A stretch of DNA of 64,000 bases from JALSHZ01 sp964614535 (GTDB lineage Bacteria; Pseudomonadota; Gammaproteobacteria; UWMA-0217), in contig CAZTOZ010000018.1 of the NCBI GenBank assembly GCA_964614535.1, positions 19,652 to 83,651 on the forward strand. The letters are read 5' to 3'. Of the stretch, positions 9,085 to 18,133 are shown piece by piece; the stretch's first letter is position 1; every line of letters starts with the position of its first letter. The translations under genes were made by a program, and so were the position numbers. The notes below the pieces were generated by a model that did not search any database, was not told the origin of the DNA, and worked only from the letters and a program-made list of their open reading frames with translations.

Positions 9085-9354
9085 TTGATCCGCCGTACCC
9101 TCACCATCGTCAACCGACTCGGGCTGCATGCCCGCGCCGCCGCCCGGCTGGTGGGCCTCACCTCGCAATACCAGTCCAGCATCGAGATCGAACGCAACGG
9201 GCGCCGCGTCAACGGCAAGAGCATCATGGGCGTGATGATGCTGGCCGCCGCCCAGGGCAGCGAGATCACCATCCATGCCGACGGCGCCGACGAGGCCGAA
9301 GCGATGGCGGCGATCGAGGCACTGGTCCGGGAGCGCTTCGGCGAGACGGAATAG
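9085..9354 (+). CDS. ptsH: Phosphocarrier protein HPr
   Basis: An 89-residue HPr. NRLGLHARAAARL contains the EI-phosphorylated His15, and GKSIMGVMML contains Ser46, the target of HprK, both in canonical positions. The start is a TTG codon (9085): no ATG or GTG is available before the conserved strand RRTLTIVN, and the spacing after the EIIA stop fits. It should take phosphate from PtsP (13054-15309) and pass it to PtsN and the mannose-type EIIA. Confidence 0.95.
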   Translation: MIRRTLTIVNRLGLHARAAARLVGLTSQYQSSIEIERNGRRVNGKSIMGVMMLAAAQGSEITIHADGADEAEAMAAIEALVRERFGETE

Positions 9355-9436
9355 CTCTCGCTTCTTTACCCCTCCACCGAATCTCTGTAACCTCGCCGGA
9401 CTTCGATCACGGCATCTCCCCCATTTTCCGATTCCT

Positions 9437-10792
9437 ATGGAAGCAACGCTGCAACATCAACCGGAAACCCAGCGCCAGCGGCTGACCGAGCTGCTGCGCA
9501 GCGGCCGGCTGACCCCGATCCGGCGGATGTTGAATGCGCTCCATCCGGCCGAGATCGCGCACCTGCTGGAATCGCTGCCACCCACCGAGCGGCGGCTGAT
9601 CTGGAGCATCGTCGAGCCGGAAGTGCGCGGCGAGGTACTGGTGCTGCTGGGCCAGTCGGTGATGGACGACCTGACCGACGAGATGGCGGTGGAGGAGTTC
9701 GTCACCGCGGCCGAACACATGGACACCGACGACCTGGCCGACCTGCTGCAGGATCTGCCGGATCGCGTCACTCAGCAGATTCTGCGGGCCATGGACCAGC
9801 AGGACCGGGAGCGGCTGGAGTCGGTGCTGGCCTACGGCGAGGACACCGCCGGCGGCTTGATGAACACCGACACCGTCACCGTCCGCGCCGACGTGACGCT
9901 GGAGGTGGTGTTCCGCTACCTGCGGCTGCGTGGGGAGCTGCCGCCCAATACCGACAGCCTGTTCGTCGTCAACCGCTACGAGAAGCTGCTCGGCACGTTG
10001 CCGCTGACGACCCTGGTCACCTCCGACGCCGACAGGATGGTGGCCGAGGTGATGCCGGAGGACATCATCAGCATCAATGTCGATACACCGGCCGCCGAGG
10101 TGGCGCAGCTGTTCGAGATCCACGACCTCATCACGGCGCCGGTGGTGGACGACGACGGCAAGCTGCTCGGCCGCATCACGGTCGACGACGTCGTCGACGT
10201 GATCCGCGACGAAGCCGAACACAACCTGCTCAGTCAGGCCGGCCTGAGCGAGGAGGACGACGTCTTCGCACCCGTCTGGAAGAGTACCCGCCGGCGCGCA
10301 CTGTGGCTCGGCATCAACCTGCTGACGGCGCTGCTGGCCGCCTGGGTCATCGGCAACTTCCAGGCGACGCTGGAGAAGGTGGTCGCCCTGGCGGTGCTGA
10401 TGCCGATCGTCGCCAGCATGGGCGGCATCGCCGGCACGCAGACCTTGACGCTGATGATCCGCGGGCTGGCGCTCGATCAGATCGGCGCGCAAAACACCTC
10501 GTGGCTGCTGTTCAAGGAGATCTCGGTCGGCCTGCTCAACGGCCTGATCTGGTCGGCGGTGGTCGCCGGCATCACCATCGTCTGGTTCGGCAGCTGGCAG
10601 ATCGGCGGCATCATCGCCGCCGCGCTGATCATCAACCTGGTCTGCGCCGCGCTGGCCGGCGTCGTCATCCCGCTGGTGATGGAGAAACTCCACATCGACC
10701 CTGCGCTGGCCGGCGGCGTGGTGCTGACCACCGTCACCGACGTCGTCGGCTTTCTCACCTTTCTCGGGCTGGCAACACTGCTGCTCACCTGA
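9437..10792 (+). CDS. mgtE: Magnesium transporter MgtE
   Basis: A 451-residue inner-membrane Mg2+ channel. The N-terminal superhelical domain (about 20-140, with ALHPAEIAHLLESL and DLADLLQDLP) and a CBS pair (about 145-265) sense cytoplasmic Mg2+. Five transmembrane helices follow from about residue 290, including MGGIAGTQTLTLMIRGLAL and TTVTDVVGFLTFLGLATLLL, which carries the pore aspartate region. The ATG at 9437 is chosen over an upstream in-frame extension that overlaps HPr. It is commonly found after the HPr gene in related genomes. Confidence 0.96.
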   Translation: MEATLQHQPETQRQRLTELLRSGRLTPIRRMLNALHPAEIAHLLESLPPTERRLIWSIVEPEVRGEVLVLLGQSVMDDLTDEMAVEEFVTAAEHMDTDDLADLLQDLPDRVTQQILRAMDQQDRERLESVLAYGEDTAGGLMNTDTVTVRADVTLEVVFRYLRLRGELPPNTDSLFVVNRYEKLLGTLPLTTLVTSDADRMVAEVMPEDIISINVDTPAAEVAQLFEIHDLITAPVVDDDGKLLGRITVDDVVDVIRDEAEHNLLSQAGLSEEDDVFAPVWKSTRRRALWLGINLLTALLAAWVIGNFQATLEKVVALAVLMPIVASMGGIAGTQTLTLMIRGLALDQIGAQNTSWLLFKEISVGLLNGLIWSAVVAGITIVWFGSWQIGGIIAAALIINLVCAALAGVVIPLVMEKLHIDPALAGGVVLTTVTDVVGFLTFLGLATLLLT

Positions 10793-10954
10793 GACGGCGG
10801 CAGCCGCTCACACATTCCCCGTCCCCACCATTCCGACGCGCCGCCGGCGTGACCCGTGCCCCCCCTCTTCCACGGCACGGCCCGTAGGATTCGCACCCCA
10901 TACGAAGAAACAGGAACCGATGCCACCGGACCGGCATCGTCAGGGAGAGAAGCC

Positions 10955-11176
10955 ATGGAAGGAATCGGAAGCAGGAAGCGGCTCGTGCTGGCCGCCATCA
11001 TCACGGTCGTCACGCTGCTGAGCGTTCGACACACGCTCGCCGGGCAACAGACGACGCCACCACCGAATACCGAGGTCGAGACCGCGCCGACCCCGTCGAA
11101 ACCCGCCATCTGGATCATGGGCTCGATTCTGGCGGGATTGGTGGGCTCGACCCGCTTCGGCGCCGGCCGGCGCTGA
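10955..11176 (+). CDS. Small exported or membrane-anchored protein, unknown function
   Basis: A 73-residue protein not recognised by family. An N-terminal signal-like helix (LVLAAIITVVTLLSV) ends at HTLAGQQ. A proline/threonine-rich linker follows, then a second hydrophobic stretch (AIWIMGSILAGLVGS) and a basic tail (RFGAGRR). The C-terminal pattern resembles a PEP-CTERM-type sorting signal but the Pro-Glu-Pro motif is missing. A good ribosome-binding site (GGGAGAG) stands 7 bases before the ATG at 10955, which is preferred over an earlier in-frame start at 10856. It ends 4 bases from the dcd stop on the opposite strand. Confidence 0.55.
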   Translation: MEGIGSRKRLVLAAIITVVTLLSVRHTLAGQQTTPPPNTEVETAPTPSKPAIWIMGSILAGLVGSTRFGAGRR

Positions 11177-11180
11177 CGGG

Positions 11181-11744
11181 TCAGGTCTTGGGCAGCGTGA
11201 CGCCGCGTTGCCCCATGTACTTCCCTCCCCGGTCCTTGTACGAGGTTTCACAATCCTCGTCGGATTCGAGGAACAGCATCTGCGCCACGCCTTCGTTGGC
11301 ATAGATTTTCGCCGGCAGCGGCGTGGTGTTGGAGAACTCCAGCGTCACATGCCCCTCCCACTCCGGCTCCAGCGGCGTGACATTGACGATGATGCCACAA
11401 CGAGCATAGGTAGACTTGCCCAGGCAGATGGTGAGCACGCGGCGCGGAATACGGAAGTACTCGACCGTGCGCGCCAACGCAAAGGAGTTGGGCGGGATGA
11501 TGCAGACATCCGACTTCACATCGACGAAGCTGTCCTCGTCGAAGGCCTTGGGGTCGACGATGGCCGAATTGATATTGGTGAAGATCTTGAACTCGTCGGC
11601 GCAGCGCACGTCGTAGCCATAGCTCGACGTGCCGTAGGAGACGATCCTGCGCCCGTCCACCTTGCGGATCTGGCCAGGCTCGAAGGGCTCGATCATCCCC
11701 TGCTCGGCGGCGCGGCGAATCCAGGAATCGGGTTTGATGCTCAT
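11181..11744 (-). CDS. dcd: dCTP deaminase
   Basis: A 187-residue enzyme that deaminates dCTP to dUTP, the main source of dUMP for thymidylate in gammaproteobacteria. Motifs are SYGYDVRCADEF, GKSTYARCGI, TPLEPEWEGHVTLEFSN and a C-terminal GKYMGQRGVTLPKT. The start is the ATG at 11744 (MSIKPDSWIR), typical of the family; a longer in-frame reading adds a non-conserved arginine-rich leader. It lies 98 bases after apbC in the same direction. Confidence 0.97.
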   Translation of the reverse strand: MSIKPDSWIRRAAEQGMIEPFEPGQIRKVDGRRIVSYGTSSYGYDVRCADEFKIFTNINSAIVDPKAFDEDSFVDVKSDVCIIPPNSFALARTVEYFRIPRRVLTICLGKSTYARCGIIVNVTPLEPEWEGHVTLEFSNTTPLPAKIYANEGVAQMLFLESDEDCETSYKDRGGKYMGQRGVTLPKT

Positions 11745-11842
11745 GGGTCGATCGGGTGTCGGCGATGGGGAGCGCAAGACTACACCATCGGGCCGGAACT
11801 GACGAGGGACGGCGGGGCGGACGCCCCGCCGCGGCAACGGAG

Positions 11843-12934
11843 TCAGGTGTTCTGAATGACGATCTTCGGAAACTTGGCTTTGTAGTCCTTGGCCTGGGAC
11901 GCCAGCTTGGCCGCGGTGCGGCGGGCGATGTCGCGGTAGGCCCGGGCGATCTTCCCTTCCGGGTCGGCGACGACGGTCGGGTTGCCGCTGTCGGCCTGCT
12001 CACGGATATGGATGTCCAGCGGCAACGACCCGAGCAGATCGACGTCGTGCTCCTTGGCCATGCGCTCGCCACCGCCGGCACCGAAGATATGCTCCTCGTG
12101 CCCACACTGGCTGCAGATATGGGTGCTCATGTTCTCGACGATGCCGAGCACCGTGACTTCCACCTTCTCGAACATCTTCAGCCCCTTGCGGGCATCCAGC
12201 AGCGCAATGTCCTGCGGCGTGGTGACGATGACCGCGCCGGAGACCGGGATCTTCTGCGATAGCGTCAGCTGGGTGTCGCCGGTGCCCGGCGGCATGTCGA
12301 TGACGAGGTAGTCGAGGTCGTTCCACTGGGTGTCCGAGAGCAGCTGCTCCAGCGCTTGGGTGACCATCGGCCCACGCCAGATCATCGGCGTGTCCTCTTC
12401 GATCAGAAAACCGATCGACATGGCCTGAATGCCGTGGTTCTCCATCGGCTGCAGCGAATTGCCGTCGGTGGAGGTGGGCTGACCGGTGATACCGAGCATC
12501 CGCGGAATGCTCGGGCCGTAGATATCGGCATCGAGCACGCCGACACGCGCGCCCTCGGCGGCCAGCGCCAGCGCCAGATTGACGGTGGTGGTGGACTTGC
12601 CGACGCCACCCTTGCCGGAAGCGACGGCGATGATGTTCTTGACGTTTGGCAGCGGGCTGAGGTTCTTCTGTACGGCATGGCTGACGATCTTCCAGCCCAC
12701 CTCCACATCGACGCGGTCGACACCATCGAGCGCCCGCACCTTTTCGGTGATCTCCCTGGCCAGCTCATCGACGACGCCCTTGGCGGGATAGCCGAGCTCG
12801 ACCTTGATGGAGACCGCGCCGCCATCGATGTCGATGGACTTGACCGCCTTGCTGGAAACGATGTCCTTCTCCCCGTAAGGGTCCTTGACCCCCTTGAGAG
12901 CCTCTTCGATCTGAGCCTGAGTGATTTCAGCCAT
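11843..12934 (-). CDS. apbC: Iron-sulfur cluster carrier protein ApbC/Mrp
   Basis: A 363-residue P-loop ATPase of the Mrp/NBP35 family that carries and delivers Fe-S clusters. An N-terminal MIP18/DUF59 domain (about 1-85) is joined to a ParA-like domain with the deviant Walker A ASGKGGVGKSTTTVNLALALA, and MPPGTGDTQLTL. The bridging cluster ligands are CSQC (about residues 275-278). The domain order and length are standard. It lies downstream of ptsP after about 120 bases. Confidence 0.96.
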   Translation of the reverse strand: MAEITQAQIEEALKGVKDPYGEKDIVSSKAVKSIDIDGGAVSIKVELGYPAKGVVDELAREITEKVRALDGVDRVDVEVGWKIVSHAVQKNLSPLPNVKNIIAVASGKGGVGKSTTTVNLALALAAEGARVGVLDADIYGPSIPRMLGITGQPTSTDGNSLQPMENHGIQAMSIGFLIEEDTPMIWRGPMVTQALEQLLSDTQWNDLDYLVIDMPPGTGDTQLTLSQKIPVSGAVIVTTPQDIALLDARKGLKMFEKVEVTVLGIVENMSTHICSQCGHEEHIFGAGGGERMAKEHDVDLLGSLPLDIHIREQADSGNPTVVADPEGKIARAYRDIARRTAAKLASQAKDYKAKFPKIVIQNT

Positions 12935-13053
12935 GCGCGCGTGCCTCCCGGCAAGAGTTGTGTGAACGACAGGCGAGGGATTCTACACCAAGGCCAAGCG
13001 ACACCAAATTGACATATCGAAATACGGGTTGAGTGGTCGCGCCAGCGCCGCGC

Positions 13054-15309
13054 TCAATGCTTGCCGGCACGCACCAGCGCACCGAGGCCGGCATCGACCA
13101 GCGCCTCGTTGAGCAGATTGCGAACGCTGACGGGATCGAGCAGCGCCCGCGCCTGTTCGAAGATCTCGCCGGCGCGCTGGCGGGAAAAACTGCGAATCAC
13201 CCATTTGATCCGCGGCAGGCTGGCGACGCTGACGCTGAGGCTGTCGACACCGGCGCCGAGCAGCAGCAGCATCGAGGCCGGATCGCTGGCCATCTCGCCG
13301 CAGACCGAGACGGGACGCCCCGCCCGATGGGCACCATCGACGATCGCCTCGATGGCGCAGAGCACCGCCGGATGGTCATCGTGGTAGAGCTCGGCGACAC
13401 GGGTGTTGTTGCGATCCACCGCGAGCAGATACTGCACCAGATCGTTGGTGCCGATGCTGAGGAAATCCACCTTTCGCGCCAGATGCTCGGCCAGGTAGAC
13501 GGCCGATGGTACCTCGATCATCACCCCGGTGCGCGGCATCGGGGTTTCGATCCCCTCCTCCGCCAGCTCCTGTCTGGCGCGGGCCAGCAGTTGCAGCGCT
13601 TCCTCCAACTCCCCCATCGAGCCGATCATCGGGAACAACACGTGGAGATTGGCGGTGGCGCGGCTGGCCTGCAGCATCGCCCGCAACTGGGTGAGGAAGA
13701 TGTCGGGGTGATCGAGCGATATGCGGATGCCGCGATAGCCAAGGAAAGGATTGTCTTCGACGATGGGAAAGTAGCTCAGGGCCTTGTCGCCACCGACGTC
13801 CAGCGTCCGCAGCGTCACCGGATGGGCCGGAAACGACCGCAACACCCGTTCGTAGATGCCGGCCTGCTCCACCTCGCCGGGAAAACGCTCGCGCGCCATG
13901 AACGGCAGTTCGGTGCGATAGAGACCGATACCGTCGGCCATCGAGCGATGCGCCGGCATCAGGTCGGACTTGAGGCCGCTGTTGATATAGACCGGGATGG
14001 TATGGCCATCGAGAGTGATCGCCGGGCGCGTCGCCTCGCTCCACAGCCCCTGGGTCAGCTCATTCTCCTCCCGGGCGAGCCGTTCGAACTCGCGACGGAT
14101 GATCTTCTCCGGCCGCAGGTAGATGCTGCCCTGGTAGCCATCGACGATCACCTCCAGCCCGTCGATGCGGCTCACCGGCAGATCGGTGGCCCCCATCACC
14201 GCCGGAACGCCGAGCGCCCGCGCCAGAATCGCCACGTGGGAGGATCCCGAACCGGAGGTGCAGATCAGGCCGGCCAGCTTCTCGGCCGGCACCTCGGCCA
14301 GTTGCGACGCGGAGATGTCCCGCCCCACCAGAATCGTGTCATCGACGAAGCGTGGCCGCTTGTGCCCGTCGGTGAGCAGCTGCTCCAGGATCCGCCGCCC
14401 CAGATCCTGGATATCGGTGGCGCGCTCGCGCAGGTAGTCGTCCTCCATCTCGTCGAAATAGCGCTGATATTCGAGAAAGGTCGCCCGCAACGCGCCCGGC
14501 GCCCAGTTGCCCTCCTCGATACGCGCCACCGCGCCATCGATCAGCGAGCTGCTGGAGAGCATCATCAGATAGGCATCGAACAGCGCCTGATCCTCGGCCG
14601 GCAGCTTGCCGTCCAGCTCCGCCTTGATGCGCCGCAGATCGGCCTCGACCCGCGCCACCGCCTCGCGGAACAGCGCCACCTCCTGCTCGATCGAATCGGC
14701 CTTGCGGTCCGGCACCGCGGCCAGCTCGGTATCGGGGAACACCACCACCGCCGTGCCGATGCCGATCCCGGGCGAGCCGGCGATACCACTGACGAGAATG
14801 TTGCGGCCGACGTCCCGCACCTCCCCGCTGCCCAGCTCGCCAGAGATCTCGGCACTGCTGATGACCCCGGCCAGCTGCGCCGCCAGCGTCACGAGAAAGG
14901 CGACATGATCCTCCTGGAAGCGGTGTTCCCCCAACGACTGCACCACCAGCACACCGAGCAGCCGCCGCCGGTGCAGAATCGGCACCGCCAGAAACGACCT
15001 GAACGGCTGCTCGCCGGAACCGGGGAAACGACGATAGCGGGAGTGGGTGGTGACATCGTCCAGCAGCACCGGCTCGGCCCGCTCGGCCGCCAGCGCCACC
15101 ACGCCCTCGTACTGCTGCAGGTGGGCCCCTTCCGGCAGACCGGCGCTGGCCATCAACGTCAGCTGCTCGTTCTGCGGCCGCAACAGATAGACCGACGAGA
15201 CATCGACGCCGAGCGCCTCGCGGACCCGCAGGGCGATCAGTTCGAGAACGTTCGAAAGCCCTTCGGCCTGCGTTGCTTCCTGAACGATGCGGCGAAGGAT
15301 GAAGAGCAT
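13054..15309 (-). CDS. ptsP: PEP-protein phosphotransferase EI-Ntr
   Basis: A 751-residue enzyme I of the nitrogen-regulatory PTS. The first 150 residues form a GAF domain (LFILRRIVQEATQAEGLSN onward), which in relatives senses glutamine and 2-oxoglutarate. A linker leads to the EI domains. The phosphorylated histidine is in GSGSSHVAILARALGVPAVMGA and the C-terminal TIM barrel contains SIGTNDLVQYLLAVDRNN and SVCGEMASDP. It transfers phosphate from PEP to HPr. It follows rppH by 4 bases, the arrangement of E. coli, and supplies the EI missing from the 6.7-9.4 kb PTS cluster. Confidence 0.97.
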   Translation of the reverse strand: MLFILRRIVQEATQAEGLSNVLELIALRVREALGVDVSSVYLLRPQNEQLTLMASAGLPEGAHLQQYEGVVALAAERAEPVLLDDVTTHSRYRRFPGSGEQPFRSFLAVPILHRRRLLGVLVVQSLGEHRFQEDHVAFLVTLAAQLAGVISSAEISGELGSGEVRDVGRNILVSGIAGSPGIGIGTAVVVFPDTELAAVPDRKADSIEQEVALFREAVARVEADLRRIKAELDGKLPAEDQALFDAYLMMLSSSSLIDGAVARIEEGNWAPGALRATFLEYQRYFDEMEDDYLRERATDIQDLGRRILEQLLTDGHKRPRFVDDTILVGRDISASQLAEVPAEKLAGLICTSGSGSSHVAILARALGVPAVMGATDLPVSRIDGLEVIVDGYQGSIYLRPEKIIRREFERLAREENELTQGLWSEATRPAITLDGHTIPVYINSGLKSDLMPAHRSMADGIGLYRTELPFMARERFPGEVEQAGIYERVLRSFPAHPVTLRTLDVGGDKALSYFPIVEDNPFLGYRGIRISLDHPDIFLTQLRAMLQASRATANLHVLFPMIGSMGELEEALQLLARARQELAEEGIETPMPRTGVMIEVPSAVYLAEHLARKVDFLSIGTNDLVQYLLAVDRNNTRVAELYHDDHPAVLCAIEAIVDGAHRAGRPVSVCGEMASDPASMLLLLGAGVDSLSVSVASLPRIKWVIRSFSRQRAGEIFEQARALLDPVSVRNLLNEALVDAGLGALVRAGKH

Positions 15310-15313
15310 CGGA

Positions 15314-15817
15314 TCAGGGCGAGGCGAGATCCGGTGCCGGACGCACCCCCTCGATCGCGGGGGCGAGTTCTTTCAGGGCGCGGTAGTAGACATCGCGCTT
15401 GAAGAAGACCACCTCTTCCACCGGCAGCCAGTAGTCCACCCAGCGCCAGCCATCGAATTCCGGCTGGGCTGTGGTATCGAAACACACCTCCCCTTCGTCG
15501 CACTCCATCCGCAGCAGAAACCAGCGCTGCTTCTGGCCGATGCACAGCGGGCGGGAATCGCGGCGCAGCAGATGCTTGGGCAACCGGTACCGCAACCAGT
15601 CCCGGGTCGACGCCATGACGGTGACATGCTCCGGTGACAGCCCGATCTCCTCGCGCAGTTCGCGGTACATCGCCTCCTCCGGCGTCTCGTGCGCACGAAT
15701 GCCGCCCTGCGGGAACTGCCAGGCCCGCTGACCGATGCGTTTGGCCCAGAAGACCTCACCCCGCCGATTGGACAGGATGATGCCTACATTGGCTCTGAAA
15801 CCTTCTTCATCAATCAC
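15314..15817 (-). CDS. rppH: RNA pyrophosphohydrolase
   Basis: A 167-residue Nudix enzyme that removes pyrophosphate from the 5' end of mRNA and starts decay. The Nudix box is GGIRAHETPEEAMYRELREEIGL, and CIGQKQRWFLL plus PEFDGWRWVDYW are RppH-specific. The start is a GTG at 15817 (V-I-D-E-E-G-F-R-A-N-V-G), which aligns with family N-termini; an in-frame ATG 39 codons upstream adds non-conserved residues. It forms an operon with ptsP and is divergent from the HAD phosphatase gene. Confidence 0.95.
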   Translation of the reverse strand: MIDEEGFRANVGIILSNRRGEVFWAKRIGQRAWQFPQGGIRAHETPEEAMYRELREEIGLSPEHVTVMASTRDWLRYRLPKHLLRRDSRPLCIGQKQRWFLLRMECDEGEVCFDTTAQPEFDGWRWVDYWLPVEEVVFFKRDVYYRALKELAPAIEGVRPAPDLASP

Positions 15818-15937
15818 TGTATGCGCCTGTTTTAGCAGAACTATTTTCCATCCGGGACAGAGCAATTCTTCCACAAGGGTTTTGATCCGGCAAACCGGCC
15901 TTATAATGCTCCGCGATCCATTCGAGGATAACACAAC

Positions 15938-16591
15938 ATGCCCCTGGCACTTTTTGACCTGGACAACACATTACTCGCCGGCGACAGCGACTACGCCTGG
16001 GGCCAGTATCTGGTCGAGCGCGGCATCGTCGATGGCGATCGCTACGAGGCAGCCAACCAGCGCTTCTACGACCTCTACCGGAAAGGCGAACTCGACATCT
16101 ACGAATTCACCCGCTTCGCCTTCACCCCGCTGAAGGAGAACGACTACCACCAGCTGCTCCAGTGGCGCGCCGAATTCATCGCCGAAAAGATCCGGCCGAT
16201 GATGCTGGAGAAGGGCCGCCAAGCGATCGACGAACACCACGAACGGGGCGACACCGTCATCGTCATCACCGCCACCAACCGCTTCGTCACCGCGCCGATC
16301 GCCGCCGCCTTCGGCGTCAAGCACCTGATCGCCACGGTGCCGGCGATGCGCGAGGGTCGCTTCACCGGCGAGGTGGAGGGCACACCCTGTTTCCAGCAGG
16401 GCAAGGTGGCCCGGCTCGAGGCGTGGCTCGAGGCCAACGACGCCTCGCTCGACGGCAGCACCTTCTACAGCGACTCCCACAACGACCTGCCGCTGCTCGA
16501 ACTGGTGGAGAACCCGGTGGCGGTGGATGCCGACGAAACCCTCACCGAGACCGCCCGCCAACGCGGCTGGCCCGTGATCTCTTTCCGATGA
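15938..16591 (+). CDS. HAD-IB family phosphatase (SerB-like)
   Basis: A 217-residue HAD hydrolase. Motif I is LFDLDNTLLAGDSD, motif II TATNRFV, and motif IV FYSDSHNDLPLLELV. The family covers phosphoserine and histidinol-phosphate phosphatases. In Pseudomonas the homologue at the same position beside rppH-ptsP acts in histidine synthesis as a histidinol-phosphate phosphatase, so that is the best guess, by position and similarity. Its TGA overlaps the thiD ATG. Confidence 0.88.
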   Translation: MPLALFDLDNTLLAGDSDYAWGQYLVERGIVDGDRYEAANQRFYDLYRKGELDIYEFTRFAFTPLKENDYHQLLQWRAEFIAEKIRPMMLEKGRQAIDEHHERGDTVIVITATNRFVTAPIAAAFGVKHLIATVPAMREGRFTGEVEGTPCFQQGKVARLEAWLEANDASLDGSTFYSDSHNDLPLLELVENPVAVDADETLTETARQRGWPVISFR

Positions 16592-17391
16592 ACGACACGG
16601 CCACCGTACCCGTCACCCTGGTCTTCGCCGGCCTCGACCCCACCGGTGGCGCTGGCCTGCAGGCCGACATCGAGGCCATCGCCAGCATGGGCGGCCATGC
16701 CGCCACCGTCGCCACCTGTCTGACGGTGCAGAACACCAGCGAGGTGATCGAAGTGGCGCCGGTCGGGCCGGCACTGCTGGCCGAACAGGCCCGCGCGGTG
16801 CTGGAGGACATCCCGGTGGCCAGCATCAAGCTTGGCCTGCTGCCCGACACCGGCGTGGTCGAGGCGGTCCACACCATTCTGACCGACTATCCGACGCTGC
16901 CAGTGGTGCTCGATCCGGTACTGGCCTCCGGCAGCGGCAAGCACCTGAGCAACGACGCGGTCGTCGATGCCATCCTCGAGCTGCTGCTCCCGCAGACCAC
17001 CATCGTCACCCCCAACAGCCTCGAGGCCCGTCGTCTCGCCCCCGGCGCCGATTCGCTCGACGCCTGCGCGATGGCGCTGCTGGAACGCGGCTGCGACCAG
17101 GTGCTGATCACCGGCACCCACGAAGAGACACGCGACGTGGTCAATACGCTCTACGGCAACCACCGCAAGCTGGACGAATACCACTGGGAACGGCTGGACG
17201 GGGAGTATCACGGCTCCGGCTGTACGCTGGCATCGGCCATCGCCGCATTGCTCGCGCAGGGCAGCGAGGTCGCCGGCATCATCGAGGAGGCGCAACGCTA
17301 CACCTGGCAGGCTCTCCGACACGGCCGCCACGTCGGCATGGGACAGAAACTCCCGTACCGCCTCTACTGGACCGGCGAACGCCATGGCTGA
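16588..17391 (+). CDS. thiD: Hydroxymethylpyrimidine (phosphate) kinase
   Basis: A 267-residue ribokinase-fold enzyme that phosphorylates HMP and HMP-phosphate for thiamine synthesis. FAGLDPTGGAGLQADIEAI is the N-terminal family motif, VLDPVLASGSGKHL and VTPNSLEA follow, and DGEYHGSGCTLASAIAALLA contains the anion-hole GSGC. The ATG at 16588 overlaps the previous stop; a longer frame reads antisense-like through the HAD gene. It overlaps thiE by 8 bases. No TPP riboswitch is visible before the operon. Confidence 0.96.
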   Translation: MNDTATVPVTLVFAGLDPTGGAGLQADIEAIASMGGHAATVATCLTVQNTSEVIEVAPVGPALLAEQARAVLEDIPVASIKLGLLPDTGVVEAVHTILTDYPTLPVVLDPVLASGSGKHLSNDAVVDAILELLLPQTTIVTPNSLEARRLAPGADSLDACAMALLERGCDQVLITGTHEETRDVVNTLYGNHRKLDEYHWERLDGEYHGSGCTLASAIAALLAQGSEVAGIIEEAQRYTWQALRHGRHVGMGQKLPYRLYWTGERHG

Positions 17392-18007
17392 CCCACGGTT
17401 GCGTGGTCTCTATGCGCTCACCCGGGGCGGCTACGCCGACATCGACGAACTGCTGGGCGAGGTGGAGGCCGCGCTGCGGGGCGGTTGCCGCATCGTGCAG
17501 TATCGCGACAAGAGCGACGAGACGGAACGCCGGGCGGCCGAGGCCGATGCCCTGCGCCGGCTCTGCCACCGCCACGAGGCGCTGCTGATCATCAACGACG
17601 ATGTCGAGCTGGCCGCCACCAGCGGCGCCGACGGCGTCCACCTGGGCCGCGACGATGCCGATATCGTCACCGCGCTCGAAACCCTTGGCGCCGACGCCAT
17701 CGTCGGCGTCTCCTGCTACGACCAGCTCGACGCGGCCCGCCACGCCGCGGCCAGTGGCGCCAGCTATGTCGCCTTCGGCGCCTTTTTCCCCTCTCCCACC
17801 AAGCCGGGCGCCGTCAAGGCACCCGTTGCGCTGCTGCGGCAGTGGGACCACCCGCATCGTCCGGCCTGCGCCATCGGCGGGATCACGCTGGACAACGCCG
17901 CCACGCTGATCGAGGCGGGCGCGGCGATGACCGCCGTCATTTCCGATCTGTGGTCGGCACCCGACATCGAGGCGAGAGCACGCGCCTTCTCCCGGCTGTG
18001 GCCTTGA
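17384..18007 (+). CDS. thiE: Thiamine-phosphate synthase
   Basis: A 207-residue TIM-barrel enzyme that joins HMP-pyrophosphate and thiazole phosphate. It has LYALT at the first strand, QYRDKSD for the pyrophosphate site, LIINDDVELA, DGVHLGRDD, and GGITLDNAATLIEAGA. The length is normal. It overlaps thiD, so the two steps are coupled. Confidence 0.96.
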   Translation: MADPRLRGLYALTRGGYADIDELLGEVEAALRGGCRIVQYRDKSDETERRAAEADALRRLCHRHEALLIINDDVELAATSGADGVHLGRDDADIVTALETLGADAIVGVSCYDQLDAARHAAASGASYVAFGAFFPSPTKPGAVKAPVALLRQWDHPHRPACAIGGITLDNAATLIEAGAAMTAVISDLWSAPDIEARARAFSRLWP

Positions 18008-18043
18008 GCCTGGCATCGACCGCCCGAATCGGGCCGGCACGGC

Positions 18044-18133
18044 TCAGCGCAACCAGATCAGCAGTGGCAGTGTGACGATGGAGAGGCCGGAGAGCACGCC
18101 CAGCCAGATATAGAACACCCGATCGATTTGCAT
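18044..18133 (-). CDS. Possible 29-residue membrane peptide
   Basis: A short reading frame starting MQIDRVFYIWLGVLSGL and ending LPLLIWLR. It is one transmembrane helix with a charged N-terminus and terminal arginine. It lies 123 bases after the rlmB stop in the same direction, so it could share that transcript. The leader just before the ATG is an A/C-only run (ACAACAACAATAACAAG), with no clear Shine-Dalgarno. The frame stays open upstream and could start at a GTG, giving an NDNNNNK segment before Met. Not recognised; may be chance. Confidence 0.35.
   Translation of the reverse strand: MQIDRVFYIWLGVLSGLSIVTLPLLIWLR

Noticed and set aside
13033..15402. 789-codon open frame opposite ptsP
   Set aside because: It is the antisense shadow of ptsP in GC-rich DNA, rich in Arg, His and Gln with no domain. 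The same holds for long frames at 19916-21691, 47462-49774 and 49917-52394.
15818..15937. TPP riboswitch ahead of the HAD-thiD-thiE genes
   Set aside because: The 120-base interval lacks the CTGAGA and ACCTGATC-like THI-box core.
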